Source: Deferribacteres bacterium
GTDB taxonomy: Bacteria; Nitrospirota; Thermodesulfovibrionia; UBA6902
Reading direction: 5' to 3'
Length of the DNA: 6,803 bases
Assembly (NCBI GenBank): GCA_013152795.1
Contig: JAADFS010000094.1
Coordinates: 1-6,803 of the forward strand
Below are positions 1-6,260 of the stretch, one piece after another. Under the pieces are notes generated by a model. It saw only the letters and a list, made by a program, of their open reading frames with translations. It did not search any database and was not told where the DNA came from. The number at the start of each line of letters is the position of its first letter. The first letter of the stretch is position 1. The translations under genes and the position numbers were made by a program.

Positions 1-408
1 TGCAGCTTCGCCGGAGAGTTTAACCTGAACAAGGACATCCTGGATTTTACCTGTCTTGCCCGCCTGCTTGTTTAATTCAACTGCAAGGGCGACGGAATCA
101 ACGGAATGTATCAGGTCAAACAGCATGACCGCTGTGCGGGCCTTGTTTTTCTGCAGATGTCCTATCAAATGCCATTCAACGCTTCCTGCGGCAGAAAGTG
201 AAGCTATCTCCGGAATCTTTTCCCGTGCCTCCTGTACCCTGTTTTCACCAAGGATCGCTACCCCCGCCTTTACGGCCTCGATAATTCTCTCCGGCTCAAC
301 GGTCTTGGAGACAGCGACAAGCCTTATCCCGGCCGGGTCCCTTCCAGCCTTCGCCGCCGAAGCGGTGATTCTGTCGCGTACCTTTTTGACGGCATCCTCT
401 ATCCCCAT
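1..408 (-). CDS. yggS: YggS family PLP-binding homeostasis protein (PLPHP/PROSC), 5' part only
   Basis: The minus strand encodes 136 residues from an ATG at 408-406 and runs off the left edge, so about 100 C-terminal residues are missing (the family is usually about 230 aa). Family hallmarks are visible in order: the PLP lysine in LVAVSKT (K35), GENRVQE (54-60), WHLIGHLQKNK (79-89), HSVDS (101-105) and the strand VLVQVKLSGEA (125-135). The family is a single-domain TIM barrel with bound PLP and no proven catalytic activity; it acts in the cytoplasm to buffer PLP and keep amino/keto acid pools balanced. The ATG is chosen because an in-frame stop (TAA) lies about eight codons upstream and an AGGG sits 8 nt before it; an adjacent TTG is a possible but less likely start. 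It is divergent from glyQ. A TATAAA at 485-480 (minus strand) could be its -10 box, but I see no convincing -35. Partners downstream are outside the window. Confidence 0.95.
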   Translation of the reverse strand, partial: MGIEDAVKKVRDRITASAAKAGRDPAGIRLVAVSKTVEPERIIEAVKAGVAILGENRVQEAREKIPEIASLSAAGSVEWHLIGHLQKNKARTAVMLFDLIHSVDSVALAVELNKQAGKTGKIQDVLVQVKLSGEAA

Positions 409-496
409 CAAATAAACCCTGTCCCGTTGGATTTAACATTGCAGCGGCATTGAAAACATCGCCCGACTGCTGGAAGAATTTTATATGCGATTCCCC

Positions 497-517
497 TCAG
501 GGTATTCCGTACCCTGA
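497..517. repeat. Perfect 8-bp hairpin (TCAGGGTA / TACCCTGA)
   Basis: Positions 497-504 (TCAGGGTA) are the exact reverse complement of 510-517 (TACCCTGA) with a 5-nt loop. There is no T-run on either side, so it is not an intrinsic terminator. It lies just upstream of the possible yggS -10 box and directly abuts the heptamer array at 522-549, whose repeat TGAACCC resembles the hairpin arm. It may be part of the same dispersed element or an operator for yggS; function is unknown. Confidence 0.55.
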
Positions 518-521
518 CAAG

Positions 522-549
522 TGAACTCTGAACCGTGAACTTTGAACCC
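522..549 (+). repeat. Tandem heptamer array, four TGAACYN units
   Basis: Four uninterrupted 7-bp units read TGAACTC, TGAACCG, TGAACTT and TGAACCC. The first five positions are TGAAC in every unit and the sixth alternates T/C. It also reads as two 14-bp repeats with one mismatch (521-534 and 535-548). A second array of the same heptamer lies on the opposite strand at 3716-3736. It sits in non-coding DNA between divergent genes. Short heptameric repeats in intergenic DNA are known elsewhere, for example the STRR sequences of cyanobacteria; any kinship is not implied. Confidence 0.75.
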
Positions 550-584
550 TTTATGCCGCATTAAACTAATAAAGTAGCATTTTT

Positions 585-609
585 ATTTCTTATTGGCAAG
601 ATAAGAAAT
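585..609. promoter_or_regulatory. 9-bp perfect inverted repeat upstream of the glyQ promoter, candidate operator
   Basis: ATTTCTTAT (585-593) and ATAAGAAAT (601-609) are exact reverse complements separated by TGGCAAG (594-600). The element ends 6 bp before the proposed -35 hexamer of glyQ, roughly -67 to -43 from the predicted start of transcription, a usual place for an activator or regulator dimer. The stem is AT-rich and no gene ends upstream on the plus strand, so a terminator role is unlikely. A binding protein cannot be named from the sequence. Confidence 0.45.
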
Positions 610-615
610 TTTAAT

Positions 616-645
616 TTGACAAAGCACGATGCTTCCATTTAACAT
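616..645 (+). promoter_or_regulatory. Candidate sigma-70 promoter of glyQ-glyS
   Basis: A consensus -35 hexamer TTGACA (616-621) is followed after 18 bp by TAACAT (640-645), which matches four of six positions of TATAAT including the TA start and final T. Transcription would begin near 652, leaving an untranslated leader of about 50 nt before the glyQ start. The region is AT-rich compared with the genes. The -35 is strong, the -10 is mediocre; alternative spacing (TTAACA at 639) is possible. Confidence 0.6.
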
Positions 646-701
646 TTATTCTCATGAGTTCTATCAGGCTAATGGTTTAACTAAACTCGGCTTAACGGAA
701 A

Positions 702-1574
702 TTGTACTTACAGGATCTGATCTTAAAACTCCAGACATTCTGGGCCGGCCAGGGCTGCGTGATTCAGCAGCCTTATGACATTGAGGTGGGCGCCGGAACC
801 TTCAACCCCGCTACATTTTTCAGGGTGCTGGGCCCCGAACCGTGGAGGACCGCGTACGTAGAGCCTTCCAGACGGCCCACGGACGGCAGGTACGGTGAAA
901 ATCCCAACAGGCTGCAGCGCTATTACCAGTTCCAGGTAATATTGAAGCCTTCCCCGCGGGACTCGCAGGGCCTTTTCCTGAAGAGCCTTTCAGCCATAAA
1001 CATCAATCTTCTCAGTCACGACATCCGGTTTGTTGAAGATGACTGGGAGTCACCGACACTCGGTGCCTGGGGACTCGGATGGGAGGTCTGGCTCGATGGA
1101 ATGGAGGTAACACAGTTTACATATTTCCAGCAGGTGGGGGGCATAGAGCTGAAGCCCGTTTCAGTAGAGCTTACGTACGGACTCGAACGTATCGCCATGT
1201 ACCTTCAGGAAGTGGACAATGTCTTCGACATCCGGTGGAACAAGGAAATAACATACGGCGACATTCATCATGAGACCGAGGTGGAGTTTTCGAAATACAA
1301 TTTTGATGCAGCCGACACAGACCTGCATTTCAGCATGTTTGAAAAGTATGAGGCAGAGGCCCTGAACCTGATAAGGCATGGACTTGTGCTGCCCGCCTAT
1401 GACTTCTGTCTGAAATGTTCCCACAGTTTCAATATGCTTGACGCCCGCGGGGCGCTGAGTGTTACGGAGAGGACGGCATACATTGCAAGGGTGAGGAATC
1501 TTGCAAGGAAATGCGCCGAGGGATACCTGAAACTCAGGGAGGAAAAAGGATTTCCATTATTGAGAAAGTCTTGA
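702..1574 (+). CDS. glyQ: Glycine--tRNA ligase alpha subunit
   Basis: This 290-residue protein is the catalytic alpha subunit of the alpha2beta2 bacterial glycyl-tRNA synthetase, which activates glycine with ATP and loads it on tRNA-Gly in the cytoplasm together with GlyS. It is close to the usual family length (about 300 aa) and strongly conserved: QDLILKLQ at the N-terminus, VGAGTFNPATF, the block EPSRRPTDGRYGENPNR (54-70), WGLGWEVWLDGMEVTQFTYF (123-142), TYGLERIAMY (158-167) and HSFNMLDARGALSVTER (241-257). The start is TTG at 702-704: in-frame stops at 678-680 and 693-695 exclude anything upstream, and the next in-frame ATG (M134) would delete the core. The ribosome binding site is poor (ACGGA ending 2-3 nt before the TTG). 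glyS follows after 64 bp and is probably in the same transcript. Identification rests on clear similarity to known GlyQ proteins. Confidence 0.98.
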   Translation: MYLQDLILKLQTFWAGQGCVIQQPYDIEVGAGTFNPATFFRVLGPEPWRTAYVEPSRRPTDGRYGENPNRLQRYYQFQVILKPSPRDSQGLFLKSLSAININLLSHDIRFVEDDWESPTLGAWGLGWEVWLDGMEVTQFTYFQQVGGIELKPVSVELTYGLERIAMYLQEVDNVFDIRWNKEITYGDIHHETEVEFSKYNFDAADTDLHFSMFEKYEAEALNLIRHGLVLPAYDFCLKCSHSFNMLDARGALSVTERTAYIARVRNLARKCAEGYLKLREEKGFPLLRKS

Positions 1575-1576
1575 AG

Positions 1577-1606
1577 TTGCATAAACAGGCAGGAGAGCCT
1601 GCCCCG
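1577..1606 (+). repeat. Intercistronic hairpin element, copy 1 (after glyQ)
   Basis: This 30-bp stretch begins two bases after the glyQ stop codon and matches the element after glyS (3681-3710) at 23 of 30 positions without gaps. Its core is a hairpin: GGCAGG (1588-1593), loop AGAG, CCTGCC (1598-1603). The following T-run (TTTTTT, 1616-1621) is about 12 nt from the stem, too far for a standard terminator, so read-through into glyS is expected. It could stabilise the upstream mRNA end or be a small dispersed repeat. Confidence 0.6.
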
Positions 1607-1638
1607 TAATTGATATTTTTTATGCCACTGGAAGGAAA

Positions 1639-3678
1639 ATGAAACCGCTTCTTTTTGAGATAGGCTCCGAGGAGATACCGGCCCGGTTTATATCTTCAGG
1701 ACTGGCTGTGCTGAAGGAGAGGCTTCTCCAGGTACTTGAAAGGGCCTCAATATCATACGGCAGGATTTCGGAATATGCCACGCCCAGAAGACTGGCCTTA
1801 TATATCGAGGATGTCTCTGAAAAACAGAAGGACAGAACCATTGAGCATATCGGCCCTCCACGCAAGGTGGCATTTGATGATCAGGGCAAGCCTACAAAGG
1901 CTGCAACCGGTTTTGCACGGTCACTGAATATTGATGTCAAGGAGCTTGCAATAAAAAAGACGGACCGCGGGGAATATGTCGCCGCCACTGTAAAAGAAAA
2001 GGGCAGGGCCGCGAGGGATGTCCTTGCAAGGGAACTGCCGGAGATGATATCCACGCTCCACCTTCCCAGGTCAATGAGATGGGGCGACGGCTCCCTGAGA
2101 TATTTCAGGCCCATACAGTGGATACTTGCAGTGCTGGGCAGTGATATAATCAAATTCAAACTGGATGGAATAAAGAGCGGCAATGTTTCATACGGCCACA
2201 GGTTCCTGTCTCCTGTGGCCGTTAAGATCGAAAACCCTGCCAAGTACCTGTATCTCCTCAAACAGAACCATGTTATCGCCGACCCTGCCGAGAGGAAAGA
2301 GGCCATCCTGAAAGGGATAAGGAAAATTCAGTCCCTCACCGGCTGCAGGGCCCATGAGGATCCCGGACTCCTTGATACTGTTACAAACCTTGTTGAATAT
2401 CCGACGGTTGTCTCCGGCGGATTCGACGGCAAATATCTCGACCTGCCGAGAGAGCTTCTTGTAACCGTTATGAAGTCGCACCAGAAGTATTTCCCCGCAG
2501 AGGATGCCGAGGGCAGGATGCTGCCGTCTTTTTTTGTTGTGAGCAACACCCTGCCCGTTAACAACGATACGGTCAGAAAAGGGGCTGAACGCGTGCTCAG
2601 GGCAAGGCTTGAGGATGCGAGGTTCTATTATATGGAAGACCGGAAGAAACCGTTACGGGACTACACGGAAGACCTGAAAAAGGTGACTTTCCAGGAAAGG
2701 CTCGGCAGTATATACGAGAAGTCGGAGAGAATATCATCGTTAAGCCTGTTCATTGCGGGCAGACTGAATATACGGTCAAAGGAAAAACTTCAGAGGGCAT
2801 CGATGCTCTGCAAGGCAGACCTTGTCACCGGGGTCGTCGGTGAATTCCCTGAGCTGCAGGGCTACATGGGAATGATCTACGCACTTGACTCCGGTGAAGA
2901 CAAGGAAGTGGCACAGGCTGTCTATGAGCATTATCTCCCGAAATTCCCGGGCGATAAACTGCCATCGGGCCAGACGGGCACGATAGTATCCCTGGCGGAT
3001 AAAATGGACAATATCGCATCATTTTTCTATCTCGGCCTTATCCCTACAGGGTCGGAGGACCCTTATGCCCTCAGGCGACAGGCAGCGGGAATAATAAGCA
3101 TACTGGAGGCCAATGATTTCAGTCTGCCGCTGAATGACCTGTCTGACCACGCCCTTCAATGCCTGGAGCCTTCCCCTGAACAGAGGCAGGCGCTCTGCCG
3201 CAGGATACTGGAGTTTTTCGCACAGAGGCTGGAGGGGGTATTGCTCTCCCGGGGTTACAGCCACGACATCATCAGCGCTGTGCTTTCCACAGACGAGCTG
3301 GATATTAAGGACGTAAAACGCAGGATCGACATCCTTTCAGGGTTCAGGAAAGATACGGGTTTCCCCGGGCTCCTTACAGCAGCCAAGAGGGTTTACAACA
3401 TACTGGCCCGGGCGCAGGCCGGTCCAGTAGACGAAAACCTGCTGGCCGAGCCGGCGGAGAAAGAGCTGTATCGTGTTGCTGCAAAGGTAAACGGCACTCT
3501 GGCGGATACAGACTACAGGTCATTGTTTGAGCTTGAAGGGCCTGTAAATACATTTTTTGACAGAGTGCTTGTAATGGACAAGGACCCGCGGGTCAGGGAA
3601 AACAGGCTCGCCCTGCTTATGACTGTAAAAAGAGCCTTTGATTCCCTTGGAGATTTTTCAAAGATAGTGGAGCAGTGA
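1639..3678 (+). CDS. glyS: Glycine--tRNA ligase beta subunit
   Basis: This 679-residue protein is the beta subunit of glycyl-tRNA synthetase; it partners with GlyQ and supplies the tRNA-binding parts of the alpha2beta2 enzyme. Length fits the family (about 690 aa). Recognisable segments are the N-terminal LLFEIGSEEIPARF (4-17), YATPRRLALYIEDV, the block ARLEDARFYYMEDRKKPL (about 322-339), the HD-like region with LCKADLVTGVVGEFPELQG (390-408), LPSGQTGTIVSLADKMDN (about 441-458) and DPYALRRQAAGI, and a DALR-type anticodon-binding C-terminus with AAKRVYNILARAQ (about 582-594) and RENRLALL (about 653-660). The ATG at 1639 is preceded by GGAAGG only 3 nt away, a short but usable spacing, and gives the normal family N-terminus. 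It lies 64 bp behind glyQ on the same strand with no terminator between them, so co-transcription and matched subunit supply are likely. No truncation or missing motif is seen. Confidence 0.98.
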   Translation: MKPLLFEIGSEEIPARFISSGLAVLKERLLQVLERASISYGRISEYATPRRLALYIEDVSEKQKDRTIEHIGPPRKVAFDDQGKPTKAATGFARSLNIDVKELAIKKTDRGEYVAATVKEKGRAARDVLARELPEMISTLHLPRSMRWGDGSLRYFRPIQWILAVLGSDIIKFKLDGIKSGNVSYGHRFLSPVAVKIENPAKYLYLLKQNHVIADPAERKEAILKGIRKIQSLTGCRAHEDPGLLDTVTNLVEYPTVVSGGFDGKYLDLPRELLVTVMKSHQKYFPAEDAEGRMLPSFFVVSNTLPVNNDTVRKGAERVLRARLEDARFYYMEDRKKPLRDYTEDLKKVTFQERLGSIYEKSERISSLSLFIAGRLNIRSKEKLQRASMLCKADLVTGVVGEFPELQGYMGMIYALDSGEDKEVAQAVYEHYLPKFPGDKLPSGQTGTIVSLADKMDNIASFFYLGLIPTGSEDPYALRRQAAGIISILEANDFSLPLNDLSDHALQCLEPSPEQRQALCRRILEFFAQRLEGVLLSRGYSHDIISAVLSTDELDIKDVKRRIDILSGFRKDTGFPGLLTAAKRVYNILARAQAGPVDENLLAEPAEKELYRVAAKVNGTLADTDYRSLFELEGPVNTFFDRVLVMDKDPRVRENRLALLMTVKRAFDSLGDFSKIVEQ

Positions 3679-3680
3679 TA

Positions 3681-3710
3681 TTGCGCAAACGGACAGGATG
3701 GCCTGCCGCG
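3681..3710 (+). repeat. Intercistronic hairpin element, copy 2 (after glyS)
   Basis: This is the second copy of the element at 1577-1606, again starting two bases after a stop codon (glyS). Shared blocks are TTGC, AAAC, CAGGA, GCCTGCC and CG in the same spacing. The hairpin is kept: CAGG (3694-3697), loop ATGG, CCTG (3702-3705), plus an outer G-C pair beyond one mismatch. No T-run follows, so it is not an intrinsic terminator. Four bases separate it from clear heptamer units of the array at 3716-3736. Confidence 0.6.
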
Positions 3711-3715
3711 GAACA

Positions 3716-3736
3716 GGGTTCAAATTTCAGGGTTCA
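3716..3736 (-). repeat. Tandem heptamer array, three units, reverse orientation
   Basis: Read on the minus strand the units are TGAACCC, TGAAATT and TGAACCC in exact 7-bp phase, followed by a degenerate TGTTCCG (3715-3709). The unit TGAACCC also ends the array at 522-549. The array lies in the glyS-ppdK gap, immediately after the hairpin element. It is non-coding in appearance, and no protein or regulatory role can be assigned. Confidence 0.65.
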
Positions 3737-3818
3737 GCGGTTATAAAGCGACGGGATTCTTAAATGTGTTGCGGTGGCAAGTGGCGGGAAGAACCGCGGT
3801 AAACAATGGTTTTTGCGT

Positions 3819-3848
3819 TTGAATTTAATTTGTGCTATTGTGTAAAAT
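3819..3848 (+). promoter_or_regulatory. Candidate sigma-70 promoter of ppdK
   Basis: TTGAAT (3819-3824, four of six matches to TTGACA) and TAAAAT (3843-3848, five of six matches to TATAAT) are 18 bp apart in AT-rich DNA. Transcription would start near 3855, giving a leader of about 57 nt. This suggests ppdK can be expressed independently of glyQ-glyS, although no clear terminator separates them. Upstream of it, 3737-3818 holds only a weak GCGGT/ACCGC pairing (3771-3775 with 3793-3797) and nothing else I can name. Confidence 0.5.
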
Positions 3849-3857
3849 ATGCACTCC

Positions 3858-3866
3858 TGTGGATAA
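3858..3866 (-). promoter_or_regulatory. Consensus DnaA box (TTATCCACA) in the ppdK leader
   Basis: TGTGGATAA on the plus strand is the exact reverse complement of TTATCCACA, the high-affinity DnaA box. It lies 10 bp after the proposed -10 box of ppdK, overlapping the expected first transcribed bases, and is followed by a very AT-rich stretch (about 3877-3898). DnaA could act there as a transcriptional regulator. Only a single box is seen and no replication genes are nearby, so an origin is not supported; a chance match is possible. Confidence 0.4.
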
Positions 3867-3899
3867 TTGCAACTGTTTTTTTAAAAAATATTTAATTCT

Positions 3900-3904
3900 G
3901 GAGG
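3900..3904 (+). promoter_or_regulatory. Strong ribosome binding site of ppdK
   Basis: GGAGG at 3900-3904 is a full Shine-Dalgarno core with a 7-nt spacer to the ATG at 3912. It decides the start: a TTG two codons upstream (3906) is only 1 nt from the GGAGG and can be dismissed. It is the best ribosome binding site in the window, in contrast to that of glyQ. Confidence 0.85.
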
Positions 3905-3911
3905 ATTGAAA

Positions 3912-6260
3912 ATGGCTAAAAAGTATGTCTATTTTTTCGGGGACGGTAAAGCGGACGGCAATGCCGGAATGAAGAACCTCCTGGGAGGCAAAGGCGCAAA
4001 CCTGGCTGAAATGGCCGGGCACCCCAAACTGAGGCTTCCTGTCCCGCCCGGATTTACCATAACCACTGAAGTATGCACTTATTATTATGCCCACAACCGC
4101 AGGTATCCGAAGGAATTAAAAAAACAGGTCAACGATGCGCTTGCAAAGGTTGAAAAGATAATGGGAAGGAAATTCGGAGACCCCCGTAATCCCCTTCTCG
4201 TCTCGGTCCGCTCAGGCGCACGCAGCTCCATGCCGGGGATGATGGAGACCGTACTGAATGTCGGGTTGACCACAAAGACCATTCCGGGCCTTATCAAGAG
4301 AACCAACAACCCGCGTTTTGTATATGATGCATACCGCAGGCTGATAATGATGTATTCCGATGTCGTGATGGAGAAGGCGGCGGGCATCGAGCCTGAAGAG
4401 GACCAGGGTATCCGCGCAAAGCTGGAACATGCGCTTGATGAACTCAAGAAGGAAAAAGGTTATGAGAGCGATACAGACCTGACGGTCGATGATCTGAAGA
4501 AACTGTGCGATGACTTTAAGGCCATAGTCAAAGATACACTGAAGAGTGAATTCCCCGATGATCCCCGGAAACAGCTCTGGGGCGCCATAAGCGCTGTGTT
4601 TCAGTCATGGATGGGGAAACGCGCCGTATCGTACAGAAAGATAGAAGGAATACCAGAGGACTGGGGCACTGCCGTCAACGTCCAGTCCATGGTCTTCGGC
4701 AACACCGGTGAGGACTCGGCGACAGGGGTCGCCTTCACGCGCAATCCTGCAACAGGAGAAAAAATGTTCTACGGTGAATGGCTCCCCAATGCACAGGGAG
4801 AGGATGTCGTGGCAGGGCTCAGGACGCCGAATCCCGTAAACAAGGCCGGCAAGACCGATGATACCAGGCATCTTGTCTCGCTTGAGGAGAAGATGCCCAA
4901 GTTGTACAAGGAATTGTTCACCTACCAGAGAAATCTTGAAAGGCATTACAAGGACATGCAGGACATAGAGTTTACCATAGAAGACGGAAAGCTCTGGATG
5001 CTGCAGACAAGGGTCGGCAAGCGTAACGGCCAGGCTGCAATCCGCATGGCCGTTGAAATGGCGAAGGAGAGGCTTATCTCAAGGGAGACCGCGGTGCTTC
5101 GCGTAAAGCCGGAGCAGATAGACGAACTCCTGCATCCCAGTATCGACCCTGTTGCTGAAAAGAAGGCCGTTGAACTTGCAAAGGGCCTGCCTGCAGGTCC
5201 CGGCGGGGCCATGGGAAGGGTTGTTCTCACCGCAGATGACGCCGAGGCATGGGCCAATAAAGGAGAAAAGGTAATTCTCGTAAGGACGGAAACATCTCCG
5301 GAGGACGTACACGGGATGCATGCCGCGCAGGCCATACTTACCGCCAGGGGCGGAATGACCAGCCATGCAGCCCTCGTTGCAAGGGGATGGGGGAAATGCT
5401 GTATCGTGGGCTGCTCGGACCTGAATATCGATCTCTCCAAGAAAGAGATACACGTCAACGGCAAGGTTATCAGGGAAGGCGACTGGATAACCCTGGACGG
5501 CACAAAGGGAAGGGTTTATGAAGGCAAACTTAAACTCCTGCCGGCTGATCCTGAACACAATAAATGGTATAAGGAACTGATGACCTGGGCTGACCGTATA
5601 AGGACCCTGAAAGTCAGAACAAATGCGGACTCGCCGGAGGATTCGGATATTGCCCGCAGATTCGGCGCAGAGGGTATCGGCCTTTGCAGGACGGAACATA
5701 TGTTCTTCGGGCCGGACAGGATCAAGGCCGTCAGGGAGATGATACTGTCGGATACAGAGGAAGGAAGGAAAAAGGCGCTTGAGAAACTGCTGCCGTTTCA
5801 GAAACGTGATTTCCTGGGAATATTCAAGGCGATGAACGGCCTGCCGGTTACCATAAGGCTGCTTGATCCTCCCCTGCATGAGTTCCTCCCCCACACTGAT
5901 GCGGAACTGAAAGAGCTTGCAGAGGAAATGGGTGTAACATTCAGTGAACTGGATGCAAAGAACAAATCGCTCCATGAGTTCAACCCCATGCTGGGACACC
6001 GCGGCTGCCGCCTCGGTATAACCTATCCCGAGATTTACGCCATGCAGGTGCAGGCTATCATGGAAGCCGCCTGCGAGCTGAAAAAGAAAAAGGTCAGGGT
6101 ACTGCCTGAAATAATGATACCGCTCGTAAGCCATGTCAAAGAGCTTGAGGCCATGAGAGAGGTCGCCGTATCGGTTGCAGACAGCGTTCAGAAGAAATAC
6201 GGGATCAAGGTGCCTTACGCGCACGATGATCGAACTGCCGCGCGCGTGTGTGACGTCTGA
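3912..6260 (+). CDS. ppdK: Pyruvate phosphate dikinase, N-terminal 782 residues, ended early by a frameshift
   Basis: PPDK interconverts pyruvate, ATP and Pi with phosphoenolpyruvate, AMP and PPi in the cytoplasm, through a phosphohistidine carried by a swivelling domain. Seen in order: GGKGANLAEM (25-34) and VSVRSGARSSMPGMMETVLN (97-116) of the ATP-grasp part; the ATP-site trio E353, Q365, R367 in DIEFTIEDG..MLQTR, spaced exactly as E323/Q335/R337 of the Clostridium symbiosum enzyme; the central domain with the phospho-accepting H485 in GGMTSHAALVARGWGK; and the start of the PEP/pyruvate TIM barrel with R593 in GLCRTEHMFF and R649 in TIRLLDPPLHEF. After KVPY (tac at 6216-6218) the frame is lost, and about a dozen unrelated residues lead to a TGA at 6258. 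The remainder of the barrel is encoded in the next frame (6223-6639). Joined, the protein would be about 910 aa, near the family norm. As read, the product would keep the nucleotide and histidine domains but lack the pyruvate site. Confidence 0.93.
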   Translation: MAKKYVYFFGDGKADGNAGMKNLLGGKGANLAEMAGHPKLRLPVPPGFTITTEVCTYYYAHNRRYPKELKKQVNDALAKVEKIMGRKFGDPRNPLLVSVRSGARSSMPGMMETVLNVGLTTKTIPGLIKRTNNPRFVYDAYRRLIMMYSDVVMEKAAGIEPEEDQGIRAKLEHALDELKKEKGYESDTDLTVDDLKKLCDDFKAIVKDTLKSEFPDDPRKQLWGAISAVFQSWMGKRAVSYRKIEGIPEDWGTAVNVQSMVFGNTGEDSATGVAFTRNPATGEKMFYGEWLPNAQGEDVVAGLRTPNPVNKAGKTDDTRHLVSLEEKMPKLYKELFTYQRNLERHYKDMQDIEFTIEDGKLWMLQTRVGKRNGQAAIRMAVEMAKERLISRETAVLRVKPEQIDELLHPSIDPVAEKKAVELAKGLPAGPGGAMGRVVLTADDAEAWANKGEKVILVRTETSPEDVHGMHAAQAILTARGGMTSHAALVARGWGKCCIVGCSDLNIDLSKKEIHVNGKVIREGDWITLDGTKGRVYEGKLKLLPADPEHNKWYKELMTWADRIRTLKVRTNADSPEDSDIARRFGAEGIGLCRTEHMFFGPDRIKAVREMILSDTEEGRKKALEKLLPFQKRDFLGIFKAMNGLPVTIRLLDPPLHEFLPHTDAELKELAEEMGVTFSELDAKNKSLHEFNPMLGHRGCRLGITYPEIYAMQVQAIMEAACELKKKKVRVLPEIMIPLVSHVKELEAMREVAVSVADSVQKKYGIKVPYAHDDRTAARVCDV
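6216..6228 (+). other. Frameshift site in ppdK
   Basis: The upstream frame reads V-P-Y up to 6218, and the downstream frame resumes at ACG ATG ATC GAA (T-M-I-E) from 6223. Only four bases (GCGC) lie between them, where the family normally has one variable residue plus Val-Gly before TMIE. A loss of five bases fits best, for example restoring Y-A-V-G-T-M-I-E, although eight cannot be excluded. No slippery sequence or stop codon typical of programmed frameshifting lies at the junction, so a recent mutation or a sequencing/assembly error is more likely. Confidence 0.85.

Noticed and set aside
56..415. Plus-strand open frame of 119 codons overlapping the left end
   Set aside because: It is the antisense shadow of the yggS gene, whose minus-strand product has clear family motifs; the plus-strand product is serine/alanine-rich and resembles nothing.
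654..680. Eight-codon ORF (MSSIRLMV) in the glyQ leader, possible leader peptide
   Set aside because: It has no ribosome binding site, no glycine codons and no attenuator-like structure after it; short ORFs of this size are expected by chance.
409..701. T-box or glycine riboswitch upstream of glyQ
   Set aside because: No T-box sequence (AGGGTGGNACCGCG type) with terminator/antiterminator is present, and no tandem glycine-aptamer architecture can be recognised; the likely leader is only about 50 nt.
629..778. 49-codon open frame (MLPFNIYSHEF...) overlapping the glyQ start in another frame
   Set aside because: It has no ribosome binding site, its ATG lies before the predicted transcription start, and its second half is simply glyQ read out of frame.
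3771..3800. GCGGTGG...ACCGCGGT resembling a T-box fragment or terminator before ppdK
   Set aside because: The parts are split by unrelated sequence, only a 5-bp pairing forms over a long loop, and no T-run or specifier structure accompanies it.
3832..3854. GTGC...GCAC inverted repeat over the ppdK -10 box as an operator
   Set aside because: Only four base pairs match and the inner positions do not pair; no known regulator consensus fits.
3858..3898. Replication origin (DnaA box plus AT-rich stretch)
   Set aside because: There is only one DnaA box and no dnaA, dnaN, parAB, gidA or similar gene near it.
5079..6224. 381-codon minus-strand open frame inside ppdK
   Set aside because: It lies antisense to strongly conserved PPDK coding sequence and has no recognisable motifs; long antisense frames are common opposite biased codons.
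6216..6260. Programmed +1 frameshifting to make full PPDK
   Set aside because: No slippery codon with stop or stimulatory structure lies at the junction, and a simple +1 slip would still lack the conserved Val-Gly before TMIE.
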